Origin: Corythucha ciliata
Taxonomy: Eukaryota; Arthropoda; Insecta; Hemiptera; Tingidae
Direction of reading: 5' to 3'
DNA: 64,000 nt
Assembly (NCBI GenBank): GCA_038030265.1
Contig: CM075937.1
Span: 38,420,198-38,484,197 of the forward strand
Shown here piece by piece: positions 35,879 through 46,858 of the stretch. Position 1 is the first letter of the stretch; the number at the start of each line of letters is the position of its first letter. Both the position numbers and the translations under genes were made by a program. The notes beneath the pieces are model-generated. The model had not been told where the DNA came from. It ran no database searches and saw only the letters and a list, made by a program, of their open reading frames with translations.

Positions 35879-36089
35879 CTACTAAAAATCCAGAATTCCC
35901 TGCAGTTCATCACAGAAAATGTTGTACATTAATCCCAGGGGTTGACCATTTTGCCTAAAAAACTGGGGCGGATATAACCTAAACCACCATATTATTTTAG
36001 AACAGGGATTCTGTACCTTTCGCGTACGGAGTACACAGATTTTTCTTTTTAGACAAGTGGCAGGCCGTCTTTATTGCCAAAACCATGGC

Positions 36090-36720
36090 AATACAAAAAA
36101 GGAAGCAAAAAGGAGCAGGGCCGTGTAGAGAATATTCGGGATCCCGGGGATGGAACTCAATGGGGTCCTTTCAGGCCCCTAACCATGTTTCAGTATCTCG
36201 CTAGAAAATATTTTAAACCACAAAAAAGCCATAACCACATCAAACAAAAATACGGTCGATGCAAGGCTCCTACCATACTGAAGCCCCAACCACAGCAAAG
36301 CTCCAAATAACAAAATAGCTCCAAACTACAAGACAAACCCAAACCACAACGGAGCTCAAAATCACAAGCAAAGTACCAACCATAAAAGCTCTAACCATAG
36401 TAAAGCTCCGAATACAGCATAATTCCAAATCAAAGTAAAGCTCCAAACCTCACCAAAGTTCCAACCTCTGCAAGGCTCCAACCACAGCAAAGCTCCGCCC
36501 TCAGCAAAGCTCCAAACCACAGGGAAGCCCCGTACTACAAAAAAGCTCCGATCAGCAGTCTAACTCCAACCACAGTAGTGTCCTAACCACAGCAAAATTC
36601 AGAAAAATGACCAGCAAAACTCTAACCACAGCAAAGCTCCAACCACATAAAGGATCTGCCCTCAGGGAAGTTCCATACCTCAGGAAAGCTCCGACCGTGC
36701 CAATGCTCTTACCCATTCCA
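36090..36720 (+). repeat. 17-18-bp minisatellite, family M
   Basis: About 35 units of AACCACAGCAAAGCTCC vary at the AGC and TCC positions. A short relative, AACCACAAAAAGCTCT, lies at 63.2-63.4 kb. The array starts after AATATTCGGGATCCCGG at 36,131, a GC-rich stretch resembling GGCCCCGGAGTG near 26,735. Confidence 0.85.
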
Positions 36721-36779
36721 TCTTAACTTGATTGATTCTGGTACCCCCCTAACGATCACCAAGCTGCCTATTCACGCCC

Positions 36780-37780
36780 AAAAAACTATAAACTCTTAAC
36801 TAACAAGATTTTGAGTTCAAATCTATGGATTTTCTACGCCCCTCCCTCGAAAACTGTCGATTCTGTTCTAGGAAATGGAAATTTCGTCCTTGAAACAGTC
36901 AATTTATACCGTTGAACATTAGTCCAGGAAGCTGGTAGTTCTGGGAGGAAAAAACTCCGGGACTAAGTTTTATGACTGATTCTAGTATTTTCAGACGTGC
37001 TTAATCCCAATTTCAACTTTGCCCAACGTTACGACCCCGGCAACATGACGAAATTTGATTAAACTTTTGAAATTCGTGTTTTTTTCTGGTATTTTGCCAT
37101 TCTACGTGTAATAATATATTTTTTTCAATATGATTCCCGCAATTTCCTTACGTCGTACTATCTAAACTATCAATTTCACCTCAGGAACTGACAGTTTTGA
37201 CTTGGAAACCGTCAATTTCCTCCTACACCAAAAAATTGACCCCAAACTGAGGGAGTGACACACAATAATTCGGGCTCAGACCCCTCACTGATCTAAGCCC
37301 CTTCACTGGAAACAGTCGAGTACTATATAAAATGATTTTTTCGTCCTTGAAACTGTCAATTCCACCCTAGAAATGTCAACTTTGTCGTTCAAAACTGACA
37401 ACTTTGTCATCCAAAAACTGTAAATTTGTTCGTTCAAAACCGTGAATTGGGTCCTAGGAACTATCAATGGGCATTAGTCTCGGAAACTGTCTATTTCGTC
37501 GAGAGACAGTCGATTTCGTCCTGGAAATTGTAAATTTCATCCTTCAAACTGCCAATTTGGTCCTTTAAACTATCAATTTCGTCCTTGACACTGTCAGATT
37601 CGTCCTCAAGCTGTCGATTTCGTCTTCGAAACTGTCAATTTCGTCTTCAAAACTGTCAATTTCGTCCTCGAAACTGTCAGTTTAGTCTTACAAAACTATG
37701 AATTTCACCCCAGGAACTGACAGTTTTGACTTGTAAACTGTCAGTTCCCTTGCATGCAACTTCCTGGCCAAAATTACAGA
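36780..37780 (+). repeat. 20-21-bp minisatellite, family N
   Basis: Units of AACTGTCAATTTCGTCCTTG are best preserved at 37,480-37,690. The core CTGTCAATTT is shared with the reversed C family (ATTGTCAATTTTATGAGGAA), so the two probably descend from one ancestor. Confidence 0.85.
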
Positions 37781-37789
37781 ACCGGAAAC

Positions 37790-37871
37790 AGAGGTCCTTT
37801 TACGGCTAAATGAAGAAAAGAAATACCCAAAATACAAGTTAAATAATCCCATAATTCAAGGCTAAAGGCTA

Positions 37872-37921
<50 letters not shown>

Positions 37922-38245
37922 GCGGCTAAAATTGAAGAAAAACAAAAACACGCCGATTCAGGACTAAAGTTAAGAAAAATGGCAAATTCGCAACTGAAAT
38001 TGAGAAAAATAGCCCACTCGTGAATGAAAAAGAGAACTGAAGGGCTAAAATTGACTGCAAAAATTGAGAGAATTCCAAGAAAAATTCGTGGATGAAGAAA
38101 AAACTATAATTCGCGGATATAGATGAAAATATCCCTAATTCTCGGCTAAAGTAAAAAAAAAAAAAAAAAAAACAATTCGTGGATGAAAGAGCTGCTTCGC
38201 TGCTAAAAATTGAGAACTGAAACAGAACAAAAACGGGCGTTTTTT
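37790..38245 (+). repeat. D-type array with a 42-base poly(A) expansion
   Basis: D units (CGCGGCTAAAATTGAAGAAA) flank an uninterrupted run of about 42 A (37,879-37,920). A second A-run lies at 38,153-38,172. The runs sit where each unit normally has five to eight A, so they look like expanded unit segments rather than retrotransposon tails. Confidence 0.75.
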
Positions 38246-38251
38246 AGAGAG

Positions 38252-38272
38252 GGAGAGAGAGAGAGAGAGAGA
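38252..38272 (+). repeat. (GA)n microsatellite
   Basis: About ten consecutive AG/GA dinucleotides. Confidence 0.8.
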
Positions 38273-38510
38273 TCACTTTGAAATAATAGAAAAACTGTTA
38301 CTTTTTTGTGGTTTTTGGCACTTTTTCGCGAAACCAACCTGTATCGACGCCAGTTTTGTTGGTTAACTACTATCCGCGCGCCGAATAGAATGCCCCTGAC
38401 GAAAAATTCCCTCCACCCAGCCCCTCGTCTGATATACTTCCTTTTCTAAAAAATATGAACGCCCACTGAGCCACCACCAACCTGCAGAGGGGTAAGAGGA
38501 ACCCTGTCCA

Positions 38511-38867
38511 TCACCGAAGAGTCAAATGTTTTTGAGACTGTAATACAAGTGTCACAATTCTTTTCTCATGGGCATTCTTTCGGCGCGCGGACTGTAGCTC
38601 TCCAACTGCGGCTGACATCCGAATACCCTTACTCTGAACTCTATAACTCTTCAATTGTATGGAAAAATTGTCATTTTCCGAAGGGCTGTATTTCAAAAAC
38701 GGATGGTCAGAAAAAATCCGTTTGGATCTCGATTTGTAGGAAATTCTATGTAGTTTCAATGTGTAAATAGCTTGTCTTCCCGTCAGTGACCCTCTTAAGA
38801 AGTTATAATTGAAAAATGGGAAACGTATAAAAATTTCACCGTTTTTCACCGATATCTCAAAACGCAA
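38511..38867 (-). CDS. Unrecognised 118-codon open frame beside the Jockey insertion
   Basis: A minus-strand frame of 118 codons begins MRFEISVKNGEIFIRFPFFN and is rich in K, R, S and hydrophobic residues. No domain is recognised. Its upstream sequence runs into the Jockey insertion site at 38,920, and the pre-insertion sequence would continue at 43,315. The frame is less A/T-biased than the arrays nearby. It may belong to an older repeat that the Jockey element entered. Whether it is or was a protein is uncertain. Confidence 0.25.
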   Translation of the reverse strand: MRFEISVKNGEIFIRFPFFNYNFLRGSLTGRQAIYTLKLHRISYKSRSKRIFSDHPFLKYSPSENDNFSIQLKSYRVQSKGIRMSAAVGELQSARRKNAHEKRIVTLVLQSQKHLTLR

Positions 38868-38909
38868 CTGGAAAGTTTGTTAGAAAAGTTCAGATTCGGA
38901 TTCAGCACC

Positions 38910-38917
38910 CCAATAAA

Positions 38918-38920
<3 letters not shown>
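38910..38920. repeat. Target-site duplication, left copy
   Basis: CCAATAAACAT directly abuts the poly(T) (minus-strand poly(A)) end of the Jockey element and recurs exactly at 43,304-43,314. Confidence 0.9.
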
Positions 38921-38950
<30 letters not shown>

Positions 38951-39101
38951 CATTTTTAGATATCTTTATTAATAGGTATCTGTATTATAACAACTGAGCC
39001 TGAGCCCATCAAGTTAATTTACTTGTATACAATTTACAACATTATTGGAGTTCATGGCCCAGTGGCCTTCCTCCTACGAGCACGCACGCACCTCACTGTC
39101 A

Positions 39102-41782
39102 CTACCGCGACACCACAAGGTCCATGGGATTTGTCCGCTGTAGCCGCCTGACGTCGTCACCGTTGTCCAGGAGGCGAAGTGCTTCCGGGTTCATATGCTC
39201 CCGAAGACGGTGTTGGTGTTTGAGCGCATGCTGCTCAATTACTTCTTTTAAGGTTTCCACCTTGAGGTCTCGGTGGAGGTCATCATTGCGAACATACCAG
39301 GGGGCATTGACAATGCTCCTCAGTACCTTGTTCTGGAATGTTTGTACGACCTTAATATTGGTCTTTTTTGTACAACCCCAGAGCTGAATTCCATACGTCC
39401 ATACTGGCTTCAGCACTTCTCTATATATTAGCAATTGGTTATGGATGGAGAGCTCAGAGTGCCTACCAAGTAACCAAAACAGTCTTCTAAACTTCAGTTT
39501 TAGTTCTTCATTTTTCTTCTTAACGTGCTCTTTCCATTTAAGCTTAGTGTCGAGTGTCATACCCAGGTATTTAGCGGTGTTTACTATGGGTACCTGTTGT
39601 CCGTTGATAATTATTGGTATATTGATTATTTTCTTGTTTGTGAAGTAGATGTGTGAGGACTTGAGTTCGTTCAGTTTTAGTCGTCATTTTTTGGCCCATT
39701 GACATACATTATTTACTGTGTGCTGTAGTTGTGATGTTGCTTCTTCAACAGACTCTGCAACCGCCAGTAGGGCTTGTCGTCTGCAAACGTTGCAATTGCT
39801 GTGTCCCCACTGCTAGGGACGTCGTTCGTATAGAGAAGATACAGCAGCGGCCCAAGTACACTTCCTTGGGGAACACCAGCATTTATCCTCTTTAATGATG
39901 AATACGCTCCTTCGTGCTTCACCCTGAAGTGTCTTTCTGAGAGGTACGACTTGAGAATGTGGAAGTATTGGTCCGGCAAGTTTCTTCTAAGTTTGTACAG
40001 CAGACCCTGATGCCAGACTTTATCAAATGCTTGGGAAACATCAAGGAACACGCTCGCGCAGACTTGCTTCCTCTCTAGAGAGTTCTCAATCACCCGAGTG
40101 ATGCGATGCACTTGATCAATAGTGGAGTGCTTTTCCCTGAACCCGAACTGGTGATTGGGGATAAGCTCCTTGTCTTTGACTATGGCTTTTAATCTCTTCA
40201 CGAGTAACCTCTCGAAGAGTTTGGAGATCACTGGTAACAATGATATAGGACGGTACGACGTTTTCTCGCATGATTCCTTACCAGGTTTCAGGATTATGAT
40301 CACTTCTGCCACTTTCCAGCAACGAGGTACGTATTTGAGTCTCAGCGATGCGTTTATGAGGTAGAGTAACATACGCATTCTTACTTCCGGGAGTAGTTTG
40401 ACGTCATTCCCAGTTATGAGGTCATACCCAGGAGCTTTATTTGTTTTTAGATTGTTTATTGCATATTTAAGCTCATTAAACGTTACCGGTCTTATATATT
40501 GCGAAGACGCTGATGGAGGCAGCGTCGGCAGGTCTTCCTCATCTCTTTCCCCTTGCAGCGGCATAAATGTTTCTTCGAGGTGCTCTGCAAATAGTTCAGC
40601 TTTCTCTCGGGGACTTTTGGCCCATTCTCCGTCCAGCTTTCTAATCGGAGGAATGTGCTCTTTGGGATGCTTAAGCGATTTAGTAATCTTCCACAGGGAG
40701 TAATCCGTGTCCTTTCCTGGAGTTAACTCCATCAATAGTCTGGCATGTGTTTCTTGCTTGATTTCCTTGTTCAGGGCGTCAAGCCGAGTCTTTAGCCTAT
40801 TCAGTTTTGCTTTGTCACAAGGAGCTCTATTGTTTTGCCAGAGTTTCCTCGCCTTTCTTTTTTCCCTAACCAGCTCTCTAACCTCACGGGGATATGTGGT
40901 GTGGCTGATTCTTGCAATGTTTTCTGTAGGCGTGGCAGACCAAGCTGTTCGCTGAATACATTTGACGAAGTTCCCAGCTTCCTCTTCTAATTGTTCTGGT
41001 GATTTTAGAGGGACTGAAAGGTTAACATTAGAGGCGACGTATTTCCTGAAAACATCCCAACTAGTGCGTTGAGTGACTAGCCTTGGCCGGTCTTCCTTCA
41101 AAATGATTGAGCCGCTAATCGTAAGAACGATAGCAGAATGATCTGACATTAGACTGCCACAGTCTTCTACGTGAACGAAGTTGTCCGATACTCCCTTGAC
41201 TACAAAAAAATCAACGAGATCTGGAGTCTTTAATGGGTCCTTGGGCCAATACGTAGGCTTTCCTGATGAATGGAAACTGCAATTTTTTCTTCTCCCAGTG
41301 GAGAACAACTCTCGTCCTTTTGTGGTTGTTAGCCTCGAGCCCCAATATGTGTTCTTTGCATTGAAATCCCCGCCGATGACGAAATTAGCACCCAGACTAT
41401 CCATTAACGATAAGTAGTCCTCTTCTTTCAGTGCGTATCTGGGAGGGCAGTAGATGGCAGAAATGCTACAGCTTTTGCTATTTACGGATGCTTTAACTGT
41501 TGCTACTTGCATGAACTCTTCCTGGATACTGGGTTCCATGTAGTGTTGGACGGTGCTCTTAATGAAGATGGCTGCTCCTCCTCGCGGTCTACCTGTTGGG
41601 TGGTCCGCACGATAGCACGAGTAGCCTTTGATTTTCATGTGAGATGACCTCGTGAAGTGAGTTTCCGAGATCAAACAGATATCAACTTTTTCTTGATGGA
41701 GAAATAACTCAAGTTCTGAAGCATGTTGACCAAATCCATTTGCGTTCCATGCTGCTATTGTCACAGTATTTTGACGTTTCAT
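39102..41782 (-). pseudogene. Jockey ORF2: endonuclease-reverse transcriptase, broken
   Basis: The product would nick target DNA and copy the element RNA there (target-primed reverse transcription). The N-terminal apurinic-type endonuclease shows all the usual motifs: WNANG (about residue 13), SETHF (39), GGDFNAKNTYW (136), a D-L-V-D-F block and MSDHSAIV near residue 215. The reverse transcriptase follows from about residue 490, with FGFREKHSTIDQ, SVFLDVSQAFDKVWH, NAGVPQGSVLGPLLY and the catalytic FADD. Just after FADD a single base is missing near 39,774, throwing the frame off to a stop at 39,713. A second lesion, TGA at 39,684-39,686, follows a W-A-K-K block. The C-terminal region then reads open to 39,102. 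The start ATG overlaps the ORF1 stop (ATGA), which suggests translation by termination-reinitiation as in other two-ORF elements. Confidence 0.93.
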
Positions 41783-43178
41783 AATTTTTGTCTAACTTTT
41801 AGGCTCTTTTCGAGGGTGCTAACCCTCTCAGCCAACAGATTATTGGTTCTTTTTTGATCGTTCACAATTTCCAATAGTAGAGTGAGCATTTTATCAACTG
41901 AGGATGGAGCCGGATGGCCGCTAACTACCCCAGCATAGGACGTTTGTTTTTTAGTCGGAACAATTGTTTCCCTAGCATCTGGTTGGACTTTCTGAATTAT
42001 CTTTGCTGCTTGCCTTTTCCCAGCCCCTCCGGTCTTGGAGTTATTGGCTTTTTCTTTCATACGCTGCAACTCTTTGGCTACCTCACATCCACGATAGCTC
42101 GCTGGGTGGGCGTCTCCGCAGTTGACGCATTTTGCTGGGCCCTTCGTGAGGGGGCATTTTTGGGCGTCATGCTTCCCAGCACACTTAACACACCTCGCTT
42201 CTCGCTGGCAGTAGGTTCGTGTATGGTTCAACCCCTGGTAGTTCTTACACTGCGGAATGAGATTAGTAGTTCTTCTCAAAGGTTCGATCTTAACTTTTAT
42301 ATTAAGAATCGACTGGATCGAGTATATCTTTTCAGTCTCTTCCATGCTATCGAAAAGAGGAAGATTCTTCTTGATGACGATTGGGTTGCCCTCGTCGTCA
42401 TTTTCCCTGGTTTTTTTAATTAGGTTAACAGCCTCTGTAATTTTATACCCCTTTTCCTTAAGGTCGGTCACTATATCCTCCGGTAAGCAGGAGGGGTGAA
42501 GCCCTCTTGCGACTACTCTGAAGGGGCGCTCATTTTTATTCTCATACGTGTATGACTCGAATTTTTTTTGCCTTAAGCCATTAGTAAGAGCACGATACGA
42601 GTCGCTATCTTGGGCGAAAATTTTCCAAACATTGTTGGATAACGCTTTGATGGAACACTCTTTTGTGGTTTCCACACTTTTTATGAAATTATGTATCGTA
42701 CTGTACTCAGTAACACCAATAACCGTTACTGGGGGTGGCGGTGCCTCTTTTTTACTTTTTTCTAGCTGAACATGTGAAGCAGGTCCAGTATTATTACTTT
42801 TATTCTTTCTGGCCTCATCGGATATGTCCGGTGAGGAAGATGCTTTCCGTTTCTTTTTATTCCTTTTGAGTTCGTCTCTCTTTCAAGCTGCTCCTCGTCC
42901 GTAGCGTACTCAACGCGTTCATTATTGAGGGGGTTAACGTCCAAACGTTCATTTGCTTCGATAATCTGAGATTTGATTCCAAGTTCTGCTTGCCCCAAAT
43001 GGTCGCATAGACTTAGAATTATATTATACAACTCACTGAATGCAACGTTGATGTTTTCGTCCTGGATGCGAAACGCCGCGGTTGTAGTTCGGTGTTTCAC
43101 AACCGCGAGTTTAGTTTTCTGCACAATTTCCTCGAGCGTTTCCGCGGGGGAACGACCGGTGTCCCTTTCCTCATCCAT
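41779..43178 (-). pseudogene. Jockey ORF1: nucleic-acid-binding protein, frameshifted
   Basis: ORF1 proteins of this clade bind the element RNA and form the particle. The ATG at 43,178 opens a frame whose first 95 or so codons are acidic and helical. A one-base shift within 42,871-42,887 moves it to a frame ending at 42,762. The other frame carries the rest: a basic KRNKKKRKASSSPDISDE stretch, a PRE_C2HC-like domain starting PFRVVARGLHPSCLPEDI, then three CCHC zinc knuckles. The first knuckle has Tyr where its second Cys should be (CKNYQGLNHTRTYC); the second (CVKCAGKHDAQKC) and third (CVNCGDAHPASYRGC) are complete. A leucine-rich C-terminal segment follows. A Pro-rich KEAPPPPVTVIG lies before the PRE_C2HC region. 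Confidence 0.88.
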
Positions 43179-43303
43179 CACCGCATAAGGTCATCACACT
43201 ATAATGAAATAATATGATGCAATCACTGTTATTGTTCCTTTGTTTTACTTTTGTTTTGAGAGCTCCGAACGATGTTGACTGTTCGAACGTTCACGACAAA
43301 CTG
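43179..43303 (-). promoter_or_regulatory. Jockey 5' UTR with presumed internal promoter
   Basis: Jockey elements are transcribed from a promoter inside the 5' UTR. The element's first bases, CAGTTTG, resemble the arthropod initiator (TCAGTY), which fits transcription starting at the first base. The role is known for the clade; the assignment here is inferred. Confidence 0.45.
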
Positions 43304-43314
43304 CCAATAAACAT
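43304..43314. repeat. Target-site duplication, right copy
   Basis: CCAATAAACAT marks the 5' end of the Jockey element exactly. Confidence 0.9.
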
Positions 43315-43712
43315 GAAAATAATAAAAGTATCAATTTTTTTCCACCTCAGGGCAATTTTGTGCACCATTTGACTGGATCAAGAGTGCAAATATGCAAAAC
43401 TTGGAGCACTTATATTTGGGGCTTATTGGGTTTGAAAAGAGCGAAATTAGTTTTCTCACGGTTCTCACCAGTCCTGTTGAGCCGGGTCCTCCCTGACTCG
43501 GTTTTGCTGGGTCGTATAGTGCAGTGGCACCTCCGCTCCCGGTGAGGGGTGGTCCATCGGCTCCGTACTCGGCTCAATAGCCGGGCTGATAAGACCAGCA
43601 CCGAGTAGCTCAGGTAGCTGAAGGTCTGAGGTCGAAACGGAGACTGGACCGCACATTGGGTGCAATTTTTCGTGATTGTTTCGTGGGTCCTGCCCCCAAC
43701 ATCTTTGTCGTT

Positions 43713-44270
43713 CTTTATTGTACTCTCGGAGTTCTTCGATGAAAGTTGGGCGATGACGAGTCTTCGTCGCGGAGAATGAAGGCTGGTTTGACGCGATCGA
43801 TTGAAACGGTGGGTTCCTTAGAGTTAGGTAGACGAAAGGTTATAGTTTTGACGTTTTTGTCCCGTTTGATAACTGAGTAGGGACCTGAGTATCGAGGATA
43901 AAACAGCGGGCGGACGCTATCATCACGAACCATGACGTGGGAGCAAGTTTCAAGCTCCTTATAAACAAAAACACCGGGTTTCGAATGGCGTGAGGTTGGG
44001 ATAGGACGAATTTCGTTAAAGATTCTAGTGAGATGACTGATGATCTCCGAAGGGGGTTTTTCCTCAGGTGGGGAAAAGAATTCACCTGGGAGTCTGAGAG
44101 ATTCGCCGAAAACAAGAGCCGCGGAAGTACATTGAATATCTTCTTCCTTGAAGGCAGATCGATTTCCGAGCAGAACGAGAGGAAGTTTTTCGACCCAATT
44201 TTTGTCGGCGTGGCACGTTACTGCCGTCTTGAGTTAACGGTGCAGCCTTTCCACTAGGCCGTTAGCTGGT
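43713..44270 (-). pseudogene. Ty3/gypsy integrase C-terminal remnant
   Basis: On the minus strand the fragment begins with PANGLVERLHR, the end of the integrase catalytic core (the P-x-x-N-G-x-x-E motif with the third acidic residue), followed at once by a stop codon at 44,234-44,236. From there about 170 codons read open, through the W-V-x-x-L-P-L-V-L-L-G block, a LRLPGEF block and the GPY/F domain (SGPYSVIK near 43,870) to the stop at 43,715. The upstream polyprotein is absent beyond 44,270. The 43,360-43,710 stretch downstream could be the end of the internal region and part of an LTR, but no second LTR is visible. This is a dead fragment of an LTR retrotransposon. Confidence 0.85.
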
Positions 44271-44274
44271 GGTA

Positions 44275-44770
44275 TGACAGATGTCAATGCCGGAAAGAAA
44301 GTCTTCGTCCCACTGTTCACCAAAGATAAGTGTTATTATCAAGTAGAGGTGAGGTGTGATTTCACTGTCGGTGATTTTGTCACTGTGACTACTCCGTCAC
44401 TGTTGTCTCCGGTGACGACCACATTGAAATCACCGTTCCGACCCTCTAACGGTGACATTCCTTTTCACTTATAATCGCCTCTTCATTCGTCACTTCTATC
44501 GCTTCACTGCGCTAGAATGTCTTGAATTAAAATTGGAGCCGTCACCTAGCCATCCTCGCAGGTCACCACATAACACTTTACCAGTTCCTCTATCGCCCCA
44601 TGAACTCAGGAGCATTCTCCCCAAGTCTATCCCTCGTCTGTTGACTTTTTTTCTTGGACTTGGAATTGAACCTTCAGTGTATAGGTAGGTAATATATTCT
44701 TATTCACTTCGTTTTCCAAGACCTGTGCTACAGTGATCTTGTATAATTTTACTTTTTTTAAAAACACCTT
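44275..44770. other. Spacer with GTCACTGT-like short repeats
   Basis: At 44,365-44,460 the words GTCACTGT, GTGACTAC and CCGGTGAC recur (GGTGATTTTGTCACTGTGAC is self-complementary in part). No gene is recognised. Confidence 0.4.
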
Positions 44771-44776
44771 CCTAGG

Positions 44777-44812
44777 CAGGGGCGTAGCCAGCCCTTGACC
44801 AAGGGGTGGGCA
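44777..44812 (+). repeat. Conserved boundary motif (copy 7)
   Basis: GCAGGGGCGTAGCCAGCCCT followed by TGACCAAGGGGTGGGC lies just before array P. Confidence 0.7.
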
Positions 44813-44859
44813 GAATATGTCAGACGTTATGGAAATTAAAGACCCCAACAAAAGAACTA

Positions 44860-46000
44860 GTAGCGCAATAAATCGTCAAATTCTTCCCCGGAAACTGAGT
44901 TTTCACAAAAAAGGGTCGTAATCCATCAAAAACTAACATCTTCGTTCGGAAATTATCTGTTTTAGCCTTCTATTCCTGATTTTCTATCCACAAACTGACA
45001 ATTCTATTCAGACTTTTTCTATTAACAGACAATTCGATTTCCCCGGAAATCGATACATGGCATTCAAATATACAGGGTGACCGACTTTTCATCAACGTCT
45101 TGTCTGAGATACGTAAAATTCAACATTTTTTAACCAAACAATAACGGGTTTTAACTCAAAACTGACGTTTTTAACAAAAAAAAACTGAATATTTCACTCT
45201 AGTATAACTGAATATTTTACTTCAAAACTGACGTTTCTACGCCAAAGACAAAGTGTTCACGCCTAAACTAAAAATTTCACAGTACAACTTTAAAATTTCC
45301 AAGTCTTTACCCTCAAAACTGGTGAATTCCGCCTAAAAATGGCGGGTTTAACCCAAAAGATCAAAAACGAATGCTCTTAATTACAATTAACAGACCACTC
45401 AATACTAAAGACTGCCGATTTTATCCTTCAATTGGTGATTTTAGTAAAAAAAAACGTACAATTCCTGGCCAAAGCTGACGTGCCCCCCCCCCCCCCAAAT
45501 GAAGATGCTACCACAAAACTGGCGATTTTAACCTATAGGTTAACTAAACTTTACTGTTCCATTTCAAAAATGAATATTTTACACCCGAAACGACAATTTC
45601 CCCTCAAAATTAGATAATTTACTCCAAAACTGACAATGTCAAACTGTCAAACTTTAACTCAAGTTTTCCTCAAAACGGGTGATTTTAGGCCATTCTGCCT
45701 TGAAAAAAGGTGATATTCCCCCCCCCCCCCAAATTGATCGCAAATGTGACGATTTTATACCAATACAGACGATTTCACGCCAAAGCTGACGTGTTGCCTC
45801 ATAACTGATGACGTTAATACAAAACTGGTCATTTTACCCCAAAACTGACTGTTTTAATTCCAAAACTTACGATTTCATCCCAAAAACGTTCCTAAACTGA
45901 CGATTTTACCCTGAAACATGCGGTTCCACCCAAAAAATATCACTCTACCTCAAAACTGAATATTTTACTTCAAAATTGACATTTTACTTGGTTGGACACA
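44860..46000 (+). repeat. 20-21-bp minisatellite, family P
   Basis: Units of CAAAACTGACGATTTTACCC recur with much variation. Two C-homopolymers (45,482-45,495 and 45,719-45,730) interrupt it. Confidence 0.85.
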
Positions 46001-46009
46001 GCTTTTCAG

Positions 46010-46815
46010 GGCACATAGAGTCAGTTTTGACGATTTCAAGGCTTGAATACCTATAATTGTCATTTTTAGGGCGCACAGTCTTTCCAGTTATAGGAGCGAA
46101 TAGTACGTCCCAAGTGAAGGCGAGAACAGCCAGGTTGGCCATTTTCGGCGCTCCGAATGGTCTATTTTGCCATTTTCAGGGCAGCAGTCACTTGTTCAGA
46201 CATTTTTAGAGCTCGATTCGTCAGGTAATCCATTTCTAGAGCTCGTAAAGTAAATTCGGCAATTTCTAGGGTTCAAATACAGTAATTTTAGTCATTTTAA
46301 AGACACGAATCGTCAGTTTTGCCTTTTTCAGGGCTCAAATATCTAGTTCATCAAGCCAAGCCATGAAGTTTGACCATTGCTGGTGCGCAAATTGTCGATT
46401 TTGCCATTTTCAGGTAAGGAATAATCTTTTTAGGCATTTCCAGGGCACGTGAAGTCATTTTGGCCGTTTTCAGGGCTTGATTAGTCTGTCAAGTCAAAAG
46501 AGCGCATTATGGTCATGTTTGGCTCAAGAATGGCCAGTCTGATCAATTTTAGCGCACGAATGGTCGATTTAGCTACTTTCGGGCGGTAATCATGGTCTTT
46601 TTAGGCATTTTCAGAAGTTCACCAGTCGACACCAGTTTTGAGGGCACGTAAAGTCCAGTTTTAGCTATATTCAAAACGCGAATCGACAGTTTTGTATTTT
46701 TGGGCGTGAGTTTAGTTACTTTAGCCGTTTTTATAGTGCAAATAGCTAGTTTTAACTATTTTTAGGCAGTGAAAAGGCTGTCAAACCAGTTTTAGAAGAG
46801 CGAACCACACCATTT
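46010..46815 (-). repeat. Reversed A2 array
   Basis: Units of the form TTTAGCCATTTTCAGGGCGC followed by GAATCGTCAG are reverse complements of family A2. Array P runs straight into it. Confidence 0.85.
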
Positions 46816-46820
46816 CTCTA

Positions 46821-46858
46821 GCACCTCTCTTGAGCAAATACTGAATCCGTGTCTGTCT
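46821..46858 (-). repeat. Conserved boundary motif (copy 8, reversed)
   Basis: On the minus strand: CAGACACGGATTCAGTATTT then GCTCAAGAGAGGTGCTAG. It sits at the A2 end of the reversed array, matching copies 1 and 6 in both position and orientation relative to A2. Confidence 0.65.

Larger units (their letters stand above)
38921..43303 (-). mobile_element. Full-length Jockey-clade non-LTR retrotransposon
   Basis: This 4,383-bp element reads on the minus strand. It has a 5' UTR of about 125 bp starting CAGTTTGTCG, then ORF1 (nucleic-acid-binding), ORF2 (endonuclease plus reverse transcriptase) overlapping by four bases, a 3' UTR of about 150 bp ending AATAAAGATATCTAAAAATG, and a poly(A) tail of 30 A. 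An exact 11-bp duplication, CCAATAAACAT, flanks it (38,910-38,920 and 43,304-43,314). The exact flanks and uninterrupted tail indicate a fairly recent insertion. Both reading frames are nevertheless broken, so this copy cannot make its own proteins. A rearranged second copy of the same family lies at 56.8-57.7 kb. Confidence 0.93.

Noticed and set aside
38921..38950. Poly(T) run as a simple repeat
   Set aside because: It is the poly(A) tail of the minus-strand Jockey element, fixed by the target-site duplication next to it.
40398..40955. Plus-strand frames of about 80-100 codons
   Set aside because: They are antisense shadows of Jockey ORF2.
41914..42423. 169-codon plus-strand open frame
   Set aside because: It lies antisense over Jockey ORF1, whose domains are clear on the minus strand.
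43360..43710. Possible LTR beside the gypsy remnant
   Set aside because: No second copy is visible in the window, so the LTR ends cannot be set.
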